Positions 59,447 through 64,000 of a stretch of 64,000 nt of DNA are shown here, one piece after another. The DNA is taken from assembly GCF_027922425.1 (NCBI RefSeq), contig NZ_BSFQ01000002.1:310001-374000 (forward strand). Direction: 5' to 3'. The number at the start of each line of letters is the position of its first letter. The first letter of the stretch is position 1. The notes under the pieces were generated by a model. It was not told where the DNA came from. It ran no database searches and saw only the letters and a list, made by a program, of their open reading frames with translations. Both the position numbers and the translations under genes were made by a program. The DNA comes from Pseudonocardia halophobica (lineage in GTDB: Bacteria; Actinomycetota; Actinomycetes; Mycobacteriales; Pseudonocardiaceae).

Positions 59447-59896
59447 GTGTCGAGTGAACCGACAACTGCTGTGGAGTCGGCTGTGCGGCCACGCGTCATC
59501 GTGGGCGTGGGCGGACGAGGAGCTCGTCGACGCGTCGTGGACACCGCGGTGTCGCTGGCCCGCGGGACCGGCGCGGTCCTCTACGCGGTCGACGTCCGTC
59601 ACGGTGACGGGACGAGCAGCCGCTGGGGGCCGCCGGCGATGCAGAACGCCTACCACGCGCTGGCGCAGGCATCGGCCCCGGTCGACGACGTCGACGTCCG
59701 CATCGTGGTCACGACGGGCGATCCGGACGAGACGCTGCTCCGCCTGGCCGACCGTCCCGGGGACCTGCTCGTCCTCGGTCACTCCCGACGGGCTCCCACC
59801 CGGGGCGCCGAGCGGCCCCTCGCTCTCCGGTGCGCCGCGCGGGCGCACTGCTCAGTGGTGGTCGTGCCGTGTGAGCAGCCGCAGGTCGAGGCGTGA
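59447..59896 (+). CDS. Single-domain universal stress protein-like
   Basis: A 149-residue UspA-fold protein (PRVIVGVGGRGARRRVVDTAVSLARG, DLLVLGHSRR, AHCSVVVVP). The usual ATP-binding pattern G-2x-G-9x-G-S after the fourth strand is not intact (GHSRRAPTRGAERPLA), so it may not bind ATP. The first conserved VVGVD is V-G-V-G-G. GTG at 59447 is a tentative start; nearby GTG codons could serve. It stands alone, divergent from the Gre-like gene. Confidence 0.7.
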   Translation: MSSEPTTAVESAVRPRVIVGVGGRGARRRVVDTAVSLARGTGAVLYAVDVRHGDGTSSRWGPPAMQNAYHALAQASAPVDDVDVRIVVTTGDPDETLLRLADRPGDLLVLGHSRRAPTRGAERPLALRCAARAHCSVVVVPCEQPQVEA

Positions 59897-59955
59897 GACG
59901 GCGCCGTCGTCCACGAGAACACCCGACCCATGGTCGGCCCTCGCCGATGCCGGCC

Positions 59956-60747
59956 TCAGGCCAGGCCCTTGCTCGTGTCGTTGCGGGTCGCGTCGCCGAG
60001 CTGGGATCCGCCGTCGACGTCGAGGATCGTCCCGCTCACGTACGAGGCGGACGGGCTGGAGAGGAAGACCGCGGCCTCGGCGACCTCCTCGATCTCGCCC
60101 CAGCGCTTCATCGGGATCCGCGCGTAGTGGGCCGCGCGGGTGCTGTCGTCGGGCGCGAGCCGGGCCATGCCCTCGGTGCCCGCGATGGGGCCGGGGGAGA
60201 TGCCGTTGACGCGCACGTCGGGGCCCCACTCCATGGCCAGTACCCGGACGAGCTGGTTGATCCCGGCCTTGGCGGCGCAGGCGTGCGCCTGCATGGGCAT
60301 GGCGTTGACCGCCTGGCCCGCCGTGATCGCGATGAGCGAGGCGCCCGGGGTGCGGAGCAGGTCGTAGCAGCCGCGGAAGACGTTGAACGTGCCGTTGAGG
60401 TCGATGTCCACGACCGTGCGGAAGGCGTTGGCCGACATCTTCGCGGCCGGGGCCAGGAAGTTGCCGGCCGCGCCGGACACCACGACGTCGAGCGGGCCGA
60501 GCTCTGCCGCGACCTGCTCCATCGCGCCGCGGATGGCCTCGTAGTCGCGCACGTCCGCCGACAGGCCCAGCGCGCCGGGGCCGATCGAGTCGGCCGCTGT
60601 CTTCGCCTTCTCGGGGTTCCGCCCGGCCACGGCCACCCGCGCCCCGAGTTGCGCGAACCTGCGGGCGATACCGAGGTTGATGCCGCTCGTGCCGCCCGCC
60701 ACGAAGACCGTGCGATCCGCCATCAGGTCGTCGTCGAACGCGCTCAT
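59956..60747 (-). CDS. Short-chain dehydrogenase, 2,4-dienoyl-CoA reductase-like
   Basis: A 263-residue SDR with an N-terminal GGTSGINLGIA cofactor motif, AGRNPEKAKTAADSI, SGAAGNFLAPA and ITAGQAVNAMP in the place of the usual YxxxK block; the lysine is in ACAAKAGI. The pattern (no catalytic tyrosine, NFLAP motif) resembles peroxisomal-type 2,4-dienoyl-CoA reductases and similar acyl-CoA SDRs. A 16-base palindrome lies 42 bases before its ATG. It is followed, on the other side of that palindrome, by the MHS transporter gene on the same strand. Confidence 0.83.
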   Translation of the reverse strand: MSAFDDDLMADRTVFVAGGTSGINLGIARRFAQLGARVAVAGRNPEKAKTAADSIGPGALGLSADVRDYEAIRGAMEQVAAELGPLDVVVSGAAGNFLAPAAKMSANAFRTVVDIDLNGTFNVFRGCYDLLRTPGASLIAITAGQAVNAMPMQAHACAAKAGINQLVRVLAMEWGPDVRVNGISPGPIAGTEGMARLAPDDSTRAAHYARIPMKRWGEIEEVAEAAVFLSSPSASYVSGTILDVDGGSQLGDATRNDTSKGLA

Positions 60748-60788
60748 CGTCCTGTCCTCTCCGTCGAGTCCCCTGACATCATGGAGTG

Positions 60789-60804
60789 CTGAACGCGCGT
60801 TCAG
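60789..60804. promoter_or_regulatory. 16-base palindrome, TetR-type operator candidate
   Basis: CTGAACGC-GCGTTCAG is a perfect 16-base palindrome without a centre, 42-57 bases before the SDR start. The TGAACG/CGTTCA half-sites are typical of TetR-family operators that control acyl-CoA enzymes. No TetR gene is adjacent, so the cognate protein may be encoded elsewhere or be the TetR protein at 55.8-56.4 kb, although its own site differs. Confidence 0.55.
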
Positions 60805-60872
60805 TTCGCCTGCGGGGGTGATCTCGGACACCGAGCCGATGCCCTGCGGCAGAGGGCCTCGGCCGGAGGGCC

Positions 60873-62225
60873 TCACGCGTCGCACGCGGCGGTCAGTGCG
60901 CGCTCGTGTGTCTCGGGGAGGCGGCGCAGGCAGCCGACGGCGATCGCCAGCAGTCCCGCGATGCACAGGCCGAGGGTGATCGGGCCCCAGGCCGAGGCGG
61001 TCAGCGGGGCGGCGACCACGAGGATGACGGCGCCACCGGCGACCCCACCGAGGTTGTAGCTCACTCCGGAGCCGGTGTAGCGGTACCGGGTGGAGAACAT
61101 CTCCGGCAGGTAGGCGCCCAGCGGGCCGTAGGCGGGGCCGAGCAAGGCGAGCAGGACGACGATCCCGGCGCCGATCGCGAAGGGCGAACGGGTGTCGAGG
61201 AGCGGGAAGAGCACGAGGGACCACACGGCCAGGCCGATGCAGCCCGCCGTGACGAGTCGGCGGCGTCCGAGGCGGTCGGACAGAATGGCGGCGTAGGCGG
61301 TGGTCGCCACCGAGACGAGCGCGGCGATGATGTCGATCACGAGGATGCCGGCCTTGCTCATGCCCAGGCTGCCGGTCGCGTAGCTCGTCAGGTAGGACGT
61401 GGCGACGGACATGGCGGCGAACACGCCGGTGGCCAGGCCGGTCGCGAGCAGCATCGTCCGGGGCTGGCGCCGCCACACCTCGAGGAAGGGCACGCCGCGG
61501 CGGGTGGTCGTGCGGGCGGCGTCGGTGAACACGGGCGTCTCGTCGGTGTGCAGGCGCACGTAGAGCCCGACCCCGATCAGCAGCGCACTGAGCAGGAACG
61601 GCACGCGCCAGCCCCAGGAGACGAAGGCGTCGCTCGTCTCTCCGATGCCGAGGTCGACGGCGAGGAAGGTGGCGGTGGCGAGCGCGAACGCGACGGTCGC
61701 GCCGACCTGTGGGTAGAGGGCGAAGCGGCCGCGCTGCCCGTCGGGGGCGTTCTCGGTCGCGAACAGGGCGGCCCCGGCCCATTCGCCGCCCACGGCCAGA
61801 CCCTGGACGGCGCGGAGGACGATCAGCAGGATCGGGGCGGCGACGCCGAGGGTCGCGGCGCCGGGCATCAGCCCGACGGCGACGGTGCACAGGCCCATCG
61901 TCATCAGCGTGACGATCAGGGTCCGCTTGCGGCCGAGCCGGTCCCCGACGTGGCCGAAGAGGATCGATCCGACCGGCCGGAACACGTACACCAGGGCGAA
62001 GGTCCCGAACGCCGCGATCGTGCCGACGACGCCGCCCACGGCGGGGAAGAAGACCTTGTGGAAGACGAGGGCGGCGGCCGTGCCGTAGATGAAGTAGTCG
62101 TAGAACTCGATCGTGGTGCCCGCCATGCTGGCCAGGTTGATCCGGCGGACCGCCGTGCGGTCGGGCCGCGGGCCCGCGGAGGGCGTCGGGCCGGGGGACG
62201 GCGGGGTGCGGACGGCTGCGGACAC
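60873..62225 (-). CDS. MFS transporter, metabolite:H+ symporter type
   Basis: A 450-residue MHS-family symporter, the third in the window. The N-terminus is a Pro/Ser/Thr-rich tail of about 25 residues, then TIEFYDYFIYGTAAALVFHK at segment 1 and GHVGDRLGRKRT after segment 2. Twelve hydrophobic segments follow. Such proteins carry organic acids, betaines or related osmolytes. GTG start at 62225. It stands upstream of the SDR gene on the same strand, but a palindrome and 125 bases separate them, so they may not be one operon. A role with proline dehydrogenase (proline or betaine uptake) is possible. Confidence 0.87.
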   Translation of the reverse strand: MSAAVRTPPSPGPTPSAGPRPDRTAVRRINLASMAGTTIEFYDYFIYGTAAALVFHKVFFPAVGGVVGTIAAFGTFALVYVFRPVGSILFGHVGDRLGRKRTLIVTLMTMGLCTVAVGLMPGAATLGVAAPILLIVLRAVQGLAVGGEWAGAALFATENAPDGQRGRFALYPQVGATVAFALATATFLAVDLGIGETSDAFVSWGWRVPFLLSALLIGVGLYVRLHTDETPVFTDAARTTTRRGVPFLEVWRRQPRTMLLATGLATGVFAAMSVATSYLTSYATGSLGMSKAGILVIDIIAALVSVATTAYAAILSDRLGRRRLVTAGCIGLAVWSLVLFPLLDTRSPFAIGAGIVVLLALLGPAYGPLGAYLPEMFSTRYRYTGSGVSYNLGGVAGGAVILVVAAPLTASAWGPITLGLCIAGLLAIAVGCLRRLPETHERALTAACDA

Positions 62226-62371
62226 GGTTCCCTCTCCGGTCGGTCTGGTGGGTGACCTCCAGCGTCGACCTGCGAGGGCGCCGCCGGGATCGGCTGGCCG
62301 GCCGGGCCCGTTGATGACTCAGGGGTCGGGCGATCAGGGGACGGTCCGTGTCGTCAGGACCTGCGGTGGTC

Positions 62372-63283
62372 TCAGCCTCCGAGCAGTGAACGCAGGAAGA
62401 GCAGGAGGTTGGCGGGACGCTCGGCCATCCGCCGCATGAGGTACGGGTACCACTGGCCGCCGAAGGGGACGTAGACCCGCACCCGGTAGCCCTCGGCGGC
62501 CAGTCGCTCCTGCAGGTCCCGGCGCACGCCGTAGAGCATCTGGAACTCGAAGTCGCGGCGATCGACGCCGAGCCGGTCGGCCTCGGCCCTGACGTGGTCG
62601 ATGCACACGTCGTCGTGCGTGCCGAAGGCCGGGTCGGGCAGGTTCGCGAGCGCCCAGCTCGCCAGGTACCGGTACTGGGCGGTGATCTCCTCCCGCTCCT
62701 GCAGCGCCTTCTCGATCGGCTCGAGGAAGGCCCCCTTGACCAGGCGGATGCGCGGCTTGACGTCGGTGAACGAGCCCAGGTCCTCCGGGCAGCGCCGCAT
62801 CGCGGCCTGCTGCGCCACGCGGGTCCGCGGGAAGGACGGCAGGAACGTCCGGTAGATCTCCAGGGTCTGGGGGCCGACCGAGCTGTGCTCCATGTCCACC
62901 TCGACGGTGACCCCGCACTCCTCGGCGACCTCGAGGAGCTGCTTGAGGTGGCCCGCGCACACGCTCTGGTCCAGGCCGACCCCCAGCTGCGAGAGCTTCA
63001 CCGACACCGTCCCACCGGGGGCGCGGTCGGCGATCGCGTGGATCGTCTCGACATAAGCCGCCGTCGCCGCAGCGGACTCCCGCAGGTCGCCGACGGTCTC
63101 GCCGAGCAGGTCGAGGCTCACGTCGATGCCCTTGGCGTGGAGCGACCGCGACACGGCGATGACGTCGTCGAGGGTGGTGCCGGCGACGTACCGGGAGACG
63201 AGCCCACTGGTCAGGCGACTGCGGCTCACCAACTTCTCGAGCCGCACGTTCCCGGCGGCCAGGAGCAGCAGCTTCCTGATCAT
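62372..63283 (-). CDS. Proline dehydrogenase-family protein
   Basis: A 303-residue FAD-dependent PRODH TIM barrel, the short monofunctional type. Conserved blocks are VSVKLSQLG, VEVDMEHSSVG, IRLVKGAFLEP and FEFQMLYGVRRDLQERL with the GYRVRVYVPFG strand; the RRMAERPAN helix near the end is the substrate-site motif. It would oxidise L-proline to pyrroline-5-carboxylate and reduce the quinone pool. ATG at 63283 with AGGAGGAAG. A complete promoter with an operator-like repeat lies upstream, next to a divergent GntR gene. Confidence 0.87.
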   Translation of the reverse strand: MIRKLLLLAAGNVRLEKLVSRSRLTSGLVSRYVAGTTLDDVIAVSRSLHAKGIDVSLDLLGETVGDLRESAAATAAYVETIHAIADRAPGGTVSVKLSQLGVGLDQSVCAGHLKQLLEVAEECGVTVEVDMEHSSVGPQTLEIYRTFLPSFPRTRVAQQAAMRRCPEDLGSFTDVKPRIRLVKGAFLEPIEKALQEREEITAQYRYLASWALANLPDPAFGTHDDVCIDHVRAEADRLGVDRRDFEFQMLYGVRRDLQERLAAEGYRVRVYVPFGGQWYPYLMRRMAERPANLLLFLRSLLGG

Positions 63284-63393
63284 GTTCTTCCTCCTGCATC
63301 GCGTGCGTCGGATGGCATGAACGCATCGAGGACAGGGAGGAGGGGCCGGCGCCGGGCCTCGGACGCGGCGTCGCTGTCCTTCTCCGGGCTCCC

Positions 63394-63422
63394 AGAGTAG
63401 GATGTAATCACAGATCACACAA
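63394..63422 (-). promoter_or_regulatory. Proline dehydrogenase promoter with operator-like repeat
   Basis: On the minus strand TTGTGT (63417-63422) and TACTCT (63394-63399) are 17 bases apart, a good promoter. The spacer holds TGTAATC-ACA-GATCACA (63403-63419, one mismatch between the arms), placed so that a bound protein would block RNA polymerase. The divergent GntR gene is the likely source of that protein. The leader would be about 100 bases. Confidence 0.6.
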
Positions 63423-63526
63423 TGGGCCGGTCGACGCGCTCATGCGGCGGCCGGGGAGTCCCGAGCCGCGGATCGCTGCCGGTCCGCAGGCCGGGCTCTC
63501 GGGGAGCCGGCGTTGAGGGTGGTGCC

Positions 63527-64000
63527 ATGGCGATGTCGAAGCTGGAGAGCCTGTCCTTGCTGCCGGACAGGGTCTTCACGGCGATCCGCGAGCAGATCAT
63601 GAACGGCGGGATGCCGGCCGGGCACCGGCTGCGGATCCGCGACCTCGCAGCGGAACTCGGTACCAGCGTGATGCCGGTGCGGGAGGCGATCCGCCGCCTG
63701 GAGGAGGCGGGGCTCGCCGAGAGCGTCCCGCATCGTGGCGCGGTGGTCCGCGGGCTGACGCTGGTCGAGCTGCGCGACGTGTACTACGTGCGCCGGGTCC
63801 TCGAGGTCGATGCTGCCCGACTGGGCGCCCCGAACATGACCGACGAGGACGCCGCGGTCATGGCGGCGCACTGCGCGGCGATGTCGGAGGCAGTGGCGGC
63901 CGGCGACGTGGTGACCGCGCTCGATGCCGACGAGGCCCTCCTGGCCACGCTCTACGCCGCGGGCGGCAACGCCGTCCTCCTCGACACGATCCGGGGTCTG
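63527..64000 (+). CDS. GntR-family regulator, FCD subfamily (3' end beyond window)
   Basis: The first 158 codons of an FCD-type regulator; the window ends inside the ligand domain. Winged helix with LRIRDLAAELGTSVMPVREAIRRLEEAGLAE near residues 36-66, then VPHRGAVVRGL and an FCD start (VYYVRRVLEVDAARL). ATG at 63527 with a GAGGG site; a second ATG two codons later is possible. It is divergent from proline dehydrogenase and likely controls it, either as repressor or as proline-responsive activator. Confidence 0.87.
   Translation, partial: MAMSKLESLSLLPDRVFTAIREQIMNGGMPAGHRLRIRDLAAELGTSVMPVREAIRRLEEAGLAESVPHRGAVVRGLTLVELRDVYYVRRVLEVDAARLGAPNMTDEDAAVMAAHCAAMSEAVAAGDVVTALDADEALLATLYAAGGNAVLLDTIRGL

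Noticed and set aside
1-64000. CRISPR arrays, tRNA or rRNA genes, integrase or transposase genes
   Set aside because: None was found on reading. The only tandem repeat is the 10-base array at 45331-45390, and it lacks the repeat-spacer pattern of a CRISPR array.

Overview
The window is a 64-kb piece of a very GC-rich actinobacterial chromosome, probably Pseudonocardiaceae (Pseudonocardia or a relative). The support is base composition, frequent GTG starts, four-base ATGA/GTGA gene overlaps, an NDMA-type zinc alcohol dehydrogenase, a mycothiol-dependent maleylpyruvate-isomerase-like protein, many FCD-type GntR regulators and an actinobacterial type of rifampin phosphotransferase. I saw no tRNA, rRNA, CRISPR array or insertion sequence. 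Most of the window is accessory catabolism: consecutive operons, each with its own regulator and transporter.

Region 1 (1-9633) is one plus-strand run: cupin, metallo-beta-lactamase-fold hydrolase, a complete ribose-type ABC importer, an NDMA-dependent alcohol dehydrogenase, a GntR regulator, an Old Yellow Enzyme and two short-chain dehydrogenases. Region 2 (9748-20502) is a second catabolic unit. It holds a PEP-mutase/isocitrate-lyase-type lyase, a dihydropyrimidinase-like cyclic amidohydrolase, an isochorismatase-fold amidase, a GntR repressor, two MHS-type symporters, a fumarate-reductase-like flavoprotein and two MmgE/PrpD proteins. A shared palindrome (AACTGT-TG-ACAGTT) lies before both halves, which suggests one GntR regulon. 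Region 3 (21097-29106) looks like a C-glycoside or 3-keto-glycoside catabolic cluster: a pyranose-oxidase-type GMC oxidase, a GPH sugar symporter, both subunits of a C-glycoside-deglycosidase-like lyase, a Gfo/Idh reductase, a second sugar isomerase/epimerase and a ROK repressor.

Region 4 (29352-35612) holds stress functions (CsbD, a tandem universal stress protein with a DosR-like box, a STAS protein) and a rifampin phosphotransferase gene preceded by a close match to the rifamycin-associated element. A pseudogene patch follows. In it a regulator and an SDR, probably once divergent, are fused by a deletion. Region 5 (35613-46147) is a 10.5-kb operon ending in a clear terminator. It encodes a complete group-2 soluble diiron monooxygenase with all six diiron ligands, but in an altered gene order and with a BphA4-type reductase. 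With it are an Fe-S assembly factor, an aldehyde dehydrogenase, three NTF2-fold proteins, a START-like protein and two DJ-1/PfpI proteins. AraC, GntR and two-component regulators lie downstream (46149-50472).

Region 6 (50528-64000) is a mixed minus-strand-rich segment: polysaccharide-deacetylase-type hydrolase, penicillin-acylase family hydrolase, glyoxalase-fold protein, azoreductase-like flavoprotein, maleylpyruvate-isomerase-like protein with its TetR regulator, PucR regulator, GreA-like factor, a small universal stress protein, an SDR, an MHS transporter, proline dehydrogenase and, cut by the window edge, a GntR regulator. Function calls rest on motifs and family resemblance read by eye. 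Substrates are inferred, not shown.
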